From the NCBI RefSeq assembly GCF_003473485.1, contig NC_053042.1:52539762-52603761 (forward strand): a DNA stretch of 64,000 bases. The letters are read 5' to 3'. The translations under genes were made by a program, and so were the position numbers. The notes beneath the pieces are model-generated. The model saw nothing but the letters and a program-made list of their open reading frames with translations. It ran no database searches and was not told the DNA's origin. This DNA is from Medicago truncatula. Taxonomy: Eukaryota > Streptophyta > Magnoliopsida > Fabales > Fabaceae. This document shows positions 1-12,109 of the stretch, in pieces (the first letter of the stretch is position 1; every line of letters starts with the position of its first letter).

Positions 1-590
1 TGAAAAACATATGCGTAAATCTAGGCAAACCAGGCATATTAATAAATTGGGTGAAATGTTGATGAAGATCACCGGGGGAAACCGGAGATATACCCAACCA
101 GAGCCAAACCAGAGACCAGAGGGATGCGAAAACATCATATCCCAAAAATAAGTGCTTTGCCGTTTCTTGACTCCCACAACCAAACACACAAGCCGCGTCT
201 TCAAGAGAAAGAATCCTCCGCCGCACTAAATTATCCTTAGTTGGAAGTCTGTTGCGGAGCCAAACGAACACAGACACCTTAGAGGGGCTGTTCTTATACC
301 ACACGTCAACAACTTGGGACCTATCCACCAATTCGGCCGATGCAGTAAGAAAGCTATAGGCCCCCCCGCACTACCGTGAGTAGGGTCTAACAGCCACCTC
401 CAAGTACTTCGACATGTTCCGTAAAACAATGTTATGAAGTAACAATAAGCACTCCCTCACACTCTCCTCCTCCCACGCCAACAAACGACGGCGCCACAAC
501 TTATCCCTCCCATCAACCGCCCCCAAAACCCTCCTCATCTCCTCCACCAAACTCTCCTTGTTACAAATCAAAAAGGCGGGGAAATTTAAT
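1..590 (-). pseudogene. Non-LTR retrotransposon (LINE) ORF2 3' relic with zf-RVT domain
   Basis: On the minus strand from about 300 down to 1 the translation reads WYKNSPSKVSVFVWLRNRLP and later CVFGCGSQETAKHLF. This is the zinc-binding domain (zf-RVT) that follows the reverse transcriptase in plant LINEs. Further upstream, 571-371 reads as a helix-rich segment in another frame (LWRRRLLAWEEESVRECLLL), and the WRWLLDP segment lies in a third frame. At least two frameshifts therefore separate the pieces, and the copy is dead. It runs off the left edge of the window. Family assignment rests on the domain pattern only. Confidence 0.75.
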
Positions 591-1493
591 TTTCAAAGGA
601 ATTTCCCCAACCCAAATGTCATGCCAAAAATAGGTACCCCTTCCATAGCAGTAGATATTCATTCATTTTTTTAACATATTCACGATTTTTATTTTTATTT
701 TGACAAAGTTTCTTTAAAAAAGTTGACTATTAAAATAGATGCTTCAGATGATTTTACTATCATTAAGATTAAATTACAGTTACTCAACAACATTCAAGTA
801 TTAATTTGTTTCTTTATTCGAATTTCACTATTTTTTCAGCTTCATGGGTTGGGCTATCAGCAATTACTGGAAGCAACACCTGCCCAATCGACCAATTTGT
901 TCTAAGAAAAATGTTGTTTGCACTAAATGATTTGCTATCACATACATGAAAATGACCAAAATACCTAAACGGTACTTAACTATCGTTCGTTCCAAAAGAG
1001 AAAATTATGCATCGAATTATAGTTAACTACACTTGGGGTATTGGATGTCATTTTCATATGTTTTTAGCAAAATTTTATGTAGGAAAAACAATTTTCTTGT
1101 TCTCAGGGCATCAAATTTGTTAATTTGTTATAGTTAAAATAGTTTGGTTATATTTTTTTGCCAAAAATAAAACATAGTAACTTTTTTTGTAAATGTCATC
1201 ACCTAAAAGAAAACGCTTCTATAGTTTTTTTGACTCACACTTCTATGGTTAAAGAAGAAGTACGTCCATTACTGAATGGTTGGTTAACCTTTTAATGATT
1301 TAGCAGCATCTGTTCCTAAAAAGGAGTTCATTATTCTTTTGTGTACAAAAATGATGATATATATTTATATTTAAGAGAATGTGCACATGGAAATTGGCAC
1401 GTCTGATATTTTCTATTTTTGAATAAGCACGTCTCAGTCTGATATTGATATTTATGATTCCTGGCCATTGTCTGCAGATCGAATATTGATAAT
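591..1493. other. AT-rich intergenic stretch, no gene seen
   Basis: No coding pattern or structured repeat was recognised. The longest open frame (723-905) is short and AT-biased with no recognisable motif. Confidence 0.5.
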
Positions 1494-1503
1494 TTAAAAC
1501 TAT

Positions 1504-2535
1504 GCTAAAATATGTTTTTAATCCTTGCAAATATGGTGAGTTTAGGTTTTGATCTTTGGTAAAAAAAAATTTAAATTCATCCATGCAAATTTTTTTGTTT
1601 TTTAAAATAGTCCTTGGCCCCACTTTATTGATGATTTGGCACATTTATGACTACATGCCATTCACTGACTGTGTAAGTTTGTACATTTGGCAGCCACGTG
1701 GTAATTATTTAATAAACTTTTTTTAAAATAAAAAATATATTTTTGAAATTAAAATAAAACATTTAAAAATACGGAAATTAATTTTTCCAAAATTTTAAAA
1801 ATAACTACTTTAAATTTTTCAAAAAAAAATTAATTTTGATTTTCAAAAATTAATTTCCCTTTTTTTAAAAATATTTTTTATTTCGAAAAAAATGAAAAAA
1901 CCTTTTTTGTCTTTCTAATTTTCGGGAATTTTTTTTTTCGATTTTTTTAATTTTGAAAGCAAAATGTTATCTAACTTTTTATTTTTTTATTTTACAATAA
2001 TTAATTTCCAGGAAAATATAAAGAAACCTGTTTAAGTTTGAAAAAAAACTGAAAAATTTTTTTTTTTTTTTTTTGAATTTGTTTTTCTAATTTTTGAAAA
2101 TTATTTTCTATTTTTTTTGTTTTAATTTTGAAAATTAAGTTCCATATTTTTTATTTAAAAAAATAAACTTTTTTTTTTATTAATTTCATTTTTTTTTCAA
2201 TTTTTTTATATCGAAAATTAATTTCCAGTTTTTTTTATTAATTTCATTTTTTTTTCAATTTTTTATTTTTATTTCAAAAATATGTTTTTTGTTTTTTAAA
2301 AATTTATTTTAAATAATTAAAATGAAATCAGTTACACGTGAGTGCCACATGTGCACAATTAAACAGTCAGCAAGTGACACCTATGCAAAAATAAGATACA
2401 TAAGCAAGAAAGTGGGCCTAAGGACCTTTTTAAAAAACAAAATTTTTTGCAGGGATTGATTTAAAAAAAAAAAAATTACCAGAAACTAAAATCTAAATTC
2501 GTTATATTTGCAAGGACCAAAAACATATTTTAACC
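1504..2535. mobile_element. Non-autonomous MULE-like element with long terminal inverted repeats
   Basis: The left end (from GCTAAAATATGTTTTTAATC) and the reverse complement of the right end (GTTAAAATATGTTTTTGGTC) match imperfectly for well over 100 bp, including a shared block reading roughly GTCCTTGGCCCCA. The same 10 bases, TTAAAACTAT, flank the element at 1494-1503 and 2536-2545, as expected for a Mutator-type target-site duplication (9-10 bp). One extra C lies before the right copy. The centre (1700-2320) is almost pure A/T runs with no coding capacity. Class assignment to Mutator is inferred from the duplication length and long inverted ends. Confidence 0.8.
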
Positions 2536-2545
2536 TTAAAACTAT

Positions 2546-4111
2546 AATCATTAGTCTCTAACAAGCAAGCAGAGAATACAGAAACAGGAGCGTATATCAA
2601 AAGTGTATTATACTATAACTAACGAGCACATAAACTTGCCTTCTTAATGTTAGTGAATTTGTGAGTGTCTTTATATAAAAATAATAATTAATGATTAACA
2701 CAATCATTTAGTTTTAAAATGCAGTTTGATTTGATTAATTCATATTCATCTCATTTGAAATTTCAGCTAAAGGTGCTTATAGAGGGTGCATTTTCAGATA
2801 AAGGTGTACACACTTTAACTAACGCACTTATTGCGTAAATATAAAAAAGCTAACGTACTTATTTTGCACATGTTTTATAGAGAGTGAAATTTTCAGATCA
2901 TTTAAGCATACTTTAGCTGATCTGCTGATGTATTAGTATTTATTCATGTCAGTTCTATAAGTTTGATATTATTAGCAATTAGTATATGACATAACTTTTC
3001 TTTCTTAATAAAATATTTTGCACAATTCTGTAAAATAACACAGTTAAAAATAAGTGCTTGACTGAACAATTATTTGTAAAATTATGACTACAAGGTTAAA
3101 ATTTTAAAATATTCAGAACAAAAGAACAAATGAAATTTTGATTTTTTCTTCAGATTTGGACTTCAGTACTCCGCTGATGTAAAGGAAAGGGAGGCACCAA
3201 ACACTGAAAAGGTGTGCAAGCAAAGACTGAAGATGCACCAGTTCCACTAGCTACCACTATTTAACCCAACCAACATAGACAATATCGCCTTTGTTAAGGG
3301 TACATTTCCCTTTGAGTCAATGGCGTGCACATAGTAACTTTTTAGGCTTTACTTTTTACTTTTATTAGGTTATGATTATTATTTTTACAGCAAATGAGGT
3401 GCCAATGGTGAACCAAATGCATGACCCTTAAAATATATAAATAAAAGGAAACAAACACAAAAAAAAGATAGAGTATCAAACCAAAACTTTCTCAAGCGAT
3501 AAAAACTAAAAAAAAAAATCGGGGGACAAATGACATACCCACAAAAAGAAGTTAACAAGAAATTAAAAGCAACAAACAAACGGGAAAAGAAATAGCAAGA
3601 AAAGAAATGTAACTCAAAGAAAGTTCTTGAAACAATATGATAACCTACCTCTAAAGCGTGTATTATAAGCTTGAAAACCCTTATGTATATTCTTTCGTGA
3701 CCTTGGACACCACCTCAATGAAGGGATCTTCCCTAACTTTAGAGTGGTTCTTCAAATAACTGATTAACTAATAGTTGACGCTCTCTCTTCCTCATCATTA
3801 TAAACCCAAGACTCAATGTCTCTATGCTAATTTTCCTTCCAAACACACTGCTACAAAATCTCCAACTCATGAGCGATGTTTTTGAATTAAAACCTGATCA
3901 GAAACAATCACCCTTGAAGAAGATAAACCACACAAAGATGTGGAATCTTTAAGTGTAGTCCAAATTTGTGGCGGCATCACTCTAGGGACCAACGATGTAT
4001 AAATGCGACGTGGTTTAAAAATGTGTATATAAGTGGTAGACACGTTTAATGTCACAAGTCGGATTTATAAAGTTGAGTTAGCCACCGCAGGTTTTAGTAT
4101 AAAAACACAAA
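2546..4111. other. AT-rich intergenic stretch, no gene seen
   Basis: A possible exon-like patch after a pyrimidine tract lies at about 3155-3250, but it has no recognisable protein and no continuation. Nothing else stands out. Confidence 0.4.
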
Positions 4112-4297
4112 AGAGAAATGATATTTGAACAACCACTTTTTGACAACTTTTGTGACAACTTTCTCTCTCATACTCACATTATCATTTTACTTCCTCTCTC
4201 TATTGCTTTGATTTTTGTGTCACTATCTAAATTTCTTTGTATAATTTAGTTGTCCAAAAGGTTGTCACAAGAAATGGTTGTTCATATAACATTGCTC
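4112..4297. mobile_element. ~185-bp MULE-type MITE (family A)
   Basis: The ends read AGAGAAATGATATTTGAACA and, reverse-complemented on the right, GAGCAATGTTATATGAACAA. AAACACAAA flanks the element on both sides (4103-4111 and 4298-4306). It belongs to the same family as the copies at 17057, 17132, 17669, 18128 and 41875, which share inner motifs such as GACAACTTT and CTCTCATACTCAC. Confidence 0.75.
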
Positions 4298-5029
4298 AAA
4301 CACAAATGTATGGTTCAAAAAGAGCACTCCAGAAGACATTTTTCAGTTCTATTTCCCCACAGATTATGCTGCCATTTTGGAACTGCTCCATAACTCGAAG
4401 TGTGCTTGTAGAAACAATATAACTTGAATTCATATTTTGTATGGGTTCAAACAATAAAAAAGCATTAATAACGAAATAGATTTATTTTTAAATTTGTTTG
4501 AATCATACTATCACCTTTCTATCTCATTCTCTGTCCCAGTGCAAACATGTTTAATATTTTAATTTCAATGTAATTATTTTTAAATTTTGACAGAATAATA
4601 AAATAGGTCCATCTTTGTACAGTGTTACCATGATATTATGGGTCTATGAGTCAGTGAATAACCATCCCATCCGATACAAAAAGGGAAATTGAGGGTGCCC
4701 TGAAAAAATGAGCAAGAAATGGTATGATGAATGATCTACCTAATTTTCAGATGAGTGAATAATCATCCATTCAATTTGTGATCATTTGCCGCAGTACTGC
4801 CACAAATCAACTATATACAGTTTCCTGCTTTCATTTGTTTGAAGTATTAGTTTGATGGTTAGTTAAAACAATGGAACATTACATGGCTAATCAATACCGA
4901 AAAGTCAGCACATTCTTATTATCAATTAGTGCATTGTAAGTGACGGTCACCAGATTTATCATCACAACAAACAAACAAACAATTGGATGAACATGATATT
5001 GTTGAATACAAAGTTGCAAGCAATATTAT
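4298..5029. other. Spacer downstream of PTEN2, no gene seen
   Basis: AT-rich sequence. The part next to 5078 is probably the 3' untranslated region of the phosphatase gene. Confidence 0.4.
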
Positions 5030-5077
5030 GTACAAATCTGTAAGTGTAAAGATAGCATTATGTAACCCTGTTGAACC

Positions 5078-8000
5078 TCAATCACTTTCGTAATCTTCAT
5101 CATCTCCGAATGTAAACACAGAAGCATCTGCAGCCATGGCCTTAAACTCACTTTCTGAGCTGGGCACATCAAGACTGGACGCTGTTCTTCCACCCGTATC
5201 ACTTTTTGGCTCGCCAGTACTATGACTTGGCATAGAGATCTTGCTACCCAAAGAAACTTGTTCTGTTGCATGCGTTATATTTGTTATTTGATTTGATATT
5301 TTGTTTGCCTCAGACTCTTTGGTGTTACTTGCAACTGTGTCAACTGCTTCAGAAGGTGCTTTTGTTTGCTTGCTTCTTGAAGAAGCAGGATGCTCGGCCT
5401 CACCATCAGAAAATACATCATCTTTGTCATGATCTCCATCCCCCGACTCTTTGTCTGCATTTGGTGCGGGGGTGCTCGCCTCAACTGGGGCAGGACTGGC
5501 ACTCGAACTCTCATCTGATTTCTTTGTGACTTCATGTTTGGAAGTTACAACATCGCCATTATGATCCACCAGCACAACCTCAACCTGGAACCCTGGAGAA
5601 GGCAATTTTCTCTGCTAGAAACCATTCCAATGAAAAATACTTTAATTAGAAGAAGACCCAGGTTATTTTGGATGACAAAAATAGAAAGACAGCATACAAC
5701 AAAAGCCAGATCATTCTCTCAATCTTAAATATTGCCGATAAGATCACCAAATTTCTACTTTAACCGGGGTGGCAGACAAATTTTTATTAATAGGGCGAAG
5801 GAGAGGCACTTAGGCCATGCAAACGATTCCCAAGAGGATTTGAACACAGTCCCTAAGGATTCAAGGCTAGATAGTCACCACAGCACCAGCACCCAGGGAT
5901 ATAACTGAGGTATTAAAGAGAGTATCATTGAAGAACCACAACAGCTTACCTTGTCAAAGCCATCAAGATCACTGGTATTTAAAATTTTCCTGTTTTCTGT
6001 CATAGTTGTGTTCAACCAACTAAAAGAGAAAATAGAGATATTTCAGTTCAACGCAAGATAGACAGCAGAAGCAATTGAAGATTGATGAAGAGAATTAATC
6101 ACCAGTAAAAATCTCCTTGACGATCATGAAAATGGATTTTGAAGTCCCCTGCCAACTCTGTGAGACCAGGTTCTCCCGGCAAAGCAAAGACCATCACTCC
6201 CTTCTTTGGGGCAGCAAACCAAAAATCTTCTGACTGCAAATAATGAGACAGACCATATCAAAGACAAATCCCCACACATTAAAAAAGGAAAAACAGAAAG
6301 AAAAAAAAAAGGCACAGCTTTGGCACAACAATTTAATCAATATTTGATAAACTGACGGCATATTATTAACGCACCAAAAGATCCTTGGTCCTTGGATGCT
6401 TTTTGGTTGAGAACAGCACACCTACACATTAGAAAACATAGTCAATAGCAAATTGAGCAGAGTCAATAACGGAATAATATCTCACACTCCACCCTTTCAA
6501 AAGGGGTCAGCTGTGAGTCAATTCTTGACATCAACATGATATAATCATGTACAAAATTTGCATCAGTTTATCACCGCTAAATTACTAATAACCAGTAACA
6601 TAACAGTCCAGCACAAATGTTATATATGTAATTCTCCCTGTTTCCTATCACTCGGGACTCTACAACAAAAAAAACGAAGTCTTATCCCACTAAGTGGGGT
6701 CGGCGACATGAATCAAACGACGTCATAATGCTCTATCAAATATACCATATTTCTATCCAACTCATTAATCTCTAGATCACTCAGAACTTTTATCTCCTAT
6801 TAATAACCAGTGAACATAACAGAGCAAGACAAATACACCAAGTTTTATATCATATCTAGTGGGTTAAAAATATTATGTACAAACCATATAACTTAACACC
6901 ATATAAAACAGACCACAATAGAAATGAGGACAAATGAATTGTCTAGAGAAAGAGAAAAAAACATTTTAAGTAAATTTTAGCAGACACAAGGAATAAAACA
7001 AATTAGACGGTAGAACTGAAAATAACAATGACATGACATTATAAACATACTAACAGACTGGTCATGGACAAAAACAAAAGGGAAATATTTAGTACAAGAA
7101 TTTTAAGGCATACCACTATGATCTGAGACGGTTATAGAGGGCCTGATCCAGTAAGGACATCTGTGAAGCCGGAATCCCCTAAGCATGCACCTGCACAAAA
7201 TATGATGTCAGGCACATGAAAACATATAAATATCAAAGCAATGTTTTCACTGGTACATACCTGCGGGGAGGTGGGCATTCACCATTAAAGTAAGTCAAGA
7301 TCCGCTCAAAATACTTGACATACCTCTATAGAAAGAAGGGGAAAAAAAAGTAAAACATATGACAATAAGATAGTGTGCAAGTAAAAACTCCATAATCCAA
7401 TTTTGTACTAATAACACGTTGCAAAGCTGAACTTACAATCTGACTAGGCAGAACAAGTCCTTTTCCATCAACACATCTTTTCTGATTATAGTAATCCATC
7501 GACTCCTCAGCAGTTGGGAAGAACTGCAGTACATTTAATCAAAATCTAAAACAACTAAGCAACACAACAAGACAGAGAGGAAAACTATCAAGCACACTCC
7601 TCAAATTTTCAAGAAACTGCTTAGAAATTATTAACCTTTAAGAATAGTAGAAGACTGGAAATCATCAACCCCGTCCTGGCCATTCCAGCCTTACAGTGGA
7701 CAACCACCACATTCTCAATGTCTTCTTTCAACCATGAGTAAGCACTTTGACAAAATGATATGATCAGTTGAATTGGTGGACAATTATGGTCATCAAATGG
7801 GAAGCTAGCCACCTAAAGAAGGAATTTAATATTTCAGATGAAATATAACACGGGATAAGAACATAAAATTCAAGTTAAACAGAAACATGACAGGAGTAAT
7901 AAAGGCTGTCTAGCATCTTGAACAAGACTACGGACAGATGGTATGAATGATAGTTAATTTAAAAATACATAATCTGAATAAGATTTATAAAATTGAAGGT

Positions 8001-10312
8001 TAAAAACTAAAGTAATATATCCATTTTAATTAAAAAAGAATTTTACATCAATGATTCTTAAAGTGGTTACAAAGAAATTTACAACAGGGTTAAATGGTTC
8101 TAGCACAATTGTTCTCTCCAAGACTTAGGGAAATTAGACATCACCTTCCCCTCAAACAATGATGCATCATACAGCCGCTCCAAACAAAGATTATATACTT
8201 TGTATTTATTCTGCATATAAATAAAACAAGTCAAATGCAAAATTTGACGAGAAAATGGCAATGGCAAAGACCCGTCAAGCTTCAAGGTTTAAGGCATGCC
8301 TCCCATACAATTCAACCCCCTTCACCAAACTACAAAACATGCAAGCACAGTGGTAGGATAACAAAAATATGAAGCAGGTTCTCATATAACACAATGAAAA
8401 TAGCTCAAGAAAACATGTTCAGCAATTCAACATTTCCTTTTGTTTTTCATAACTAAGTATATACCTAACATAAAGGGAGGGATGAAGAAATTGAAACATG
8501 AATAGTAGTAGAAAAATTTGCTGTATACATCAGAAATTCAGAATCTGTGGCAGAATATGCCAAGCAAAGGGGGAGATTTTATGCCCATAAACAGCATTCA
8601 CTTGTAACATGACATCTCAGAGCATGCTTTCTACCTTATGGTGAGTCTCAAAAAATTGAATCACTTCTTCCATATGATTTCTATAAAATCCCTGCATTGC
8701 ATAAAAAGAAACTAGAAAGTCAGAACACGAATGTTTTTTATGAAAACAACCAGCAAAACAAAGTGCTTCGAAAATCTACTAACTCACTTCAACATAACCA
8801 AAAAAACCAGAGCTCATATCACCAGCAGGGAACCCCATTGCAATAATGTTTTCTGTGATATATGTCATATCTAAATCAAAACCACCTTCCTGAAAAAAGA
8901 GGTTATAAAAGTGGAAACAGTACATATTAGCTAAAAAATTCCTAAGGGGAGAAAATGTGACTGTGAAACGAAGAAATATGAAGGAAAAAAACTATATCTA
9001 TAGCAATTCATTAGTCACGGAATTATGCTAGCAACAGTCGTTTTAACACACTCTTTCTAACACTCACCCTCTTATTGGGTGAAATACACATGGGTCCCAC
9101 CAATTTATGCGGGATCCATTCTCAAAGTGGTGTGACCCTGTATTTCACCCAATAAGCGAGTGAGTGTTAGGAGTGTGTTAAAATGAGTGTCGTTAGCAAT
9201 ACTCTCTAAGTCATGACAATAACTATGTCCTAAATCTCTAAGAGCTACAATAATTATGTCCTAAATCTCTAAGAGCTATACTCAACTGCTGCAGATAGAA
9301 TGTTCATCAATCAGAACATCAAATCTAGCATGGCATTTTTAATACAAAAACGAAGCAGGCAAATGTTTATAAAATTCAGGGATTTATAAATTCATTGCCA
9401 ACTATGAGATTGGATGATCTAAAGAGCCGGGTGAAAAAAGTACAGCTTAGTTAGATAAAAAGGATTCTAATGATGGCAAAAGTTCCGCATAAATTTCAAC
9501 AGCAGCTAATACTTACTTCTACTTTATTTTATTCTTCTTCGTTATAACACTACTTTTTTCTACAAGAGCTTGTAATTAATAAAATATGTTTGGCAAAACT
9601 TTTAACGAGACGAGAATGAGATATAAAGTTGGGCAAACCATAGCCTGAAGTATTACACTACAAAAGTTATCCATAAATAGGCTCTAAAGACAAGCTTTAA
9701 TTTAAATTAGTATACAAAAAGGGAAAGGCAACAGGGAACCAAGGATTAGAGCAAAAATCCATAGAAGAAACAATAAATTGTTCAGATGTGTAAGAGTAAG
9801 ACACTATCAACTTTCCAAATAAAATACACAAAGTAAATCCATTTGAACAATAACAACACCTGGTATCTGCGTTTATTTTGAGAAACAACATGTCGAGCTT
9901 TAACCTGCACAGCTTTCACCGCATTCTTTGAAGAGTCAACGAGGCCTTTTGTGATAGTTCCAAACAGATTAGATTGTGCTGCTAGTTCATTGGAATTGTC
10001 ATCTGCCACAGGAGATTTTGGAGACAATCGCATTCCCAAATTACTTGTAATGCGGGCAAAAGCTGATTTCCCAGCATTTCCACTTGATGAGTCATCTTGG
10101 GAGCCAGAAAATGGCTGAGAAATTTTTAAATTTTTGGCCCAAGAAGATATGCCTGTGGGAGATAGCTTAGATGGTGCTTCACGGGCAGAATTATCTTGTC
10201 CAGAGGCTATAGAAGCAGAAGTTTGACCATCATCCTCTTTAGAAGGAGGTGTCATAGATGGGACTTTCACAGGAGGTGGTTTAGACACATCAGCCTCAGG
10301 CACTTGATCCAT
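5078..10312 (-). CDS. PTEN2: PTEN2-type phosphatidylinositol 3-phosphatase / dual-specificity phosphatase
   Basis: Twelve coding exons: 10312-9860, 8889-8788, 8691-8635, 8210-8145, 7812-7636, 7523-7437, 7325-7261, 7190-7114, 6421-6375, 6233-6103, 6019-5950 and 5611-5078. All introns are GT-AG and the joined frame gives 621 aa. The first ~150 residues are Ser/Pro-rich and disordered, as in plant PTEN2 proteins. The phosphatase domain follows, with the P-loop HCKAGMARTG near residues 265-274 (catalytic Cys about 266, Arg present). It is followed by the C2-like region (YFERILTYFNGE onward, including FYCWLNTTM and LDGFDK). The tail is acidic and ends GDDEDYESD. The family removes 3-phosphate from phosphoinositides and acts at membranes; Arabidopsis PTEN2A is about 611 aa. 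The N-terminal ATG at 10312 is the first in frame. No defect is visible. Confidence 0.95.
5765..5905 (-). repeat. SINE-like repeat in a PTEN2 intron
   Basis: Reverse-complemented, the segment contains GTGTTCAAATCCTCTTGGGA, which resembles a Pol III B box within a short genic-type repeat. It sits wholly in the last intron of PTEN2 (5612-5949). No clear A box or target-site duplication was found, so this is tentative. Confidence 0.35.
6669..6800 (-). mobile_element. RTE-type LINE 3' fragment in a PTEN2 intron
   Basis: On the minus strand it reads LEINELDRNMVY followed, with frameshifts, by a block equivalent to LIHVADPT and then a short 3' tail with CCCACTTAGTGGG. This is the C-terminal end of the reverse transcriptase ORF of plant RTE LINEs. 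The same ending occurs at 11010-11200 and 48670-48720. It is a 5'-truncated insertion in an intron. Confidence 0.65.
9027..9200. mobile_element. MITE with ~60-bp terminal inverted repeats in a PTEN2 intron
   Basis: TTTTAACACACTC and TAACACTCAC near 9039-9070 reappear reverse-complemented at 9147-9190, and TTATTGGGTGAAATACA is shared by both arms. The arms almost close into a hairpin with a ~50-bp loop. TAGCA occurs at both borders and may be part of the target duplication. It lies in the first coding intron of PTEN2 (8890-9859). Superfamily is not assigned. Confidence 0.8.
9224..9285. repeat. Short tandem duplication in a PTEN2 intron
   Basis: TATGTCCTAAATCTCTAAGA occurs twice about 31 bp apart. 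A small local duplication with no predicted function. Confidence 0.6.
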
Positions 10313-11650
10313 TCTATTAAAAAAAGCTTATGCAGAAGTTGCAAATCCTATCATTAAGTGTCCCTGGTCCCAGTGTGTTTCTTGTCGATGCTGCAAATAT
10401 GGACAAAAAGTTAGTTAGAATTTAGAAAGTATTTATTTTTTGCATTTCCCAAACACATTTGATCACTCTTACAAATTCAACTAAATGACAAGTCATAACA
10501 ATATGCTTGGTGGAAGGTGGAAAATATGTCTCTACTCTCTATACTACTCCTAACTCGTACTTACATTTGTGTTTGTGATTACATTGTCTCTTATTATGTA
10601 CCAATTAGTTACATCACTTCTTTACTCATTCAAAGCAGACGTTGTACAATCGTGTGTGTTTTCATCTACCTATGGGTCTGTTTTTTCAGCTATTTTTCTT
10701 CATAATACAAAATCTCCCCAAAATGAAGGATTTAAAAAACTGTATTGGGGGAGGATTTTGGAGGGCTTACATAAGTTCTTCAAATCCAATCTATGTTGTT
10801 ATACTACTCTACTCTCAAAATGAAAAATATAGTAATCATAAGCATTCATTTATTATTCTCTACAAAAACACTCTCAAATAAAGTATAAGAAGATTTCTCT
10901 CTATTTTCCCCTCCTCCCTCCAAATCCCTTCCCTTCCCTTCCAAACTCCCAAACACAGTTGTAAATCATGGATAGCAGAAAATAGCCAACCAACTAACAA
11001 ACAAGCCTCTTATCACACTCACTGAGTGGGGTTGGCTACATGGATCAAATTACACCATAATATTCTATCATAAACCATATCTGGATCTAATTCATTAACC
11101 TCTAAATCTTTCTTGATAGTTTTCATTCTAGTTTTTCTAGGTCTTCCAAGCTACCTAAGTCTATTATTTTCCACCATTTTTTCTACTACAGGTGCTACAG
11201 CGCACCTATAGTTGAAAATAGCATGTAGTTAAAACTCCACTATGCAATAGTGCTACAGCGCACTAATAGCAATTATTTGACAACATTTTGTACTAAATAA
11301 CAATAGCAATTTGTCCAAACCCTTGAAATTATAAACCAAAACAACTCAATCCTAGTTAACATACAGCAATTATTACTCAAATCTTCGGCTTTCAAAAAGG
11401 GTAAACAAAATCGAACTAATGATCACAAATTTTGCATAAAAATTGAAACTCATAAATTAGAGTCGCGCGAAGCATGTAAATGAAAATTGAAATCAAAATG
11501 AAGAATTAGAAAGAAAAAGTGAAAAGAAGTAATTACGGATCTGAAGATGCAGAAGCAGCGAGTGAGAAGGAGCTGGTTAGGGTTTCGAGTTTCGAGTTTC
11601 GATGAAGATGGATGAGAACGGTGTCAGTTGAATTTTGTAACGTGATTACT
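10313..11650 (-). promoter_or_regulatory. PTEN2 5' untranslated region with a probable leader intron
   Basis: An acceptor-like TTTGCAG occurs on the minus strand at about 10393, upstream of the start codon. A donor-like GATCCGTAATT occurs at about 11541, just after a Ser/Leu-coding-like, pyrimidine-containing leader. A leader exon of roughly 11545-11640 and an intron of about 1.15 kb are inferred. The intron contains an RTE-LINE fragment (11010-11200). Confidence 0.45.
11010..11200 (-). mobile_element. RTE-type LINE 3' fragment
   Basis: The minus strand reads LGRPRKTRMKTIKKDLEVNE, then LDPDMVYDRILW and LIHVANPT. This is the diagnostic C-terminus of the plant RTE-clade reverse transcriptase ORF. 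Only the last ~60 codons are present. It lies in the inferred PTEN2 leader intron. Confidence 0.8.
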
Positions 11651-12109
11651 GTTTGTTTAACATCAATGAATGAACGAGAGATGAGTTTGATGATCGCACG
11701 GTTGTTGTTGGTCCTGGGGTTATTGTCTGTTCTATGGTGTACCGTGCACCCTATTCCTATCCTGTATTGGTGTGTCCGAATTCGGATTTCCTGCTGTAAG
11801 AAAACATACAGTTTTGCATCTTGATAGTTGCTCAATAATCAGACAGCTCGAACATATTTGCTAAATAAATTATATCAGAGCTCATGTAATTTATTTAATT
11901 GTAACAAATTGACATTTTAAGTTTTTTTTTTTACTGCTTAGATCCTTTAAATTAATTAATAGTAATAAGTCGGTTTTTAAGTTTTTTTTTACCAATTATG
12001 TTTTATTTAACTATAATAAATTTGAGAGATTTCAAATCTTAAAAATGTAAGTTATTTGGGACCTAATGGTTGGACTGTGTACTCTTACACGTCCAACACA
12101 AAAAATGAA

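Noticed and set aside
5026-5535. Additional reading frames on both strands over the PTEN2 last exon
   Set aside because: They are shadows of the Ser/Glu-rich coding exon and match no protein.
11533-11835. Small genes on either strand at the PTEN2 leader
   Set aside because: No recognisable protein; the region fits a leader exon and promoter.
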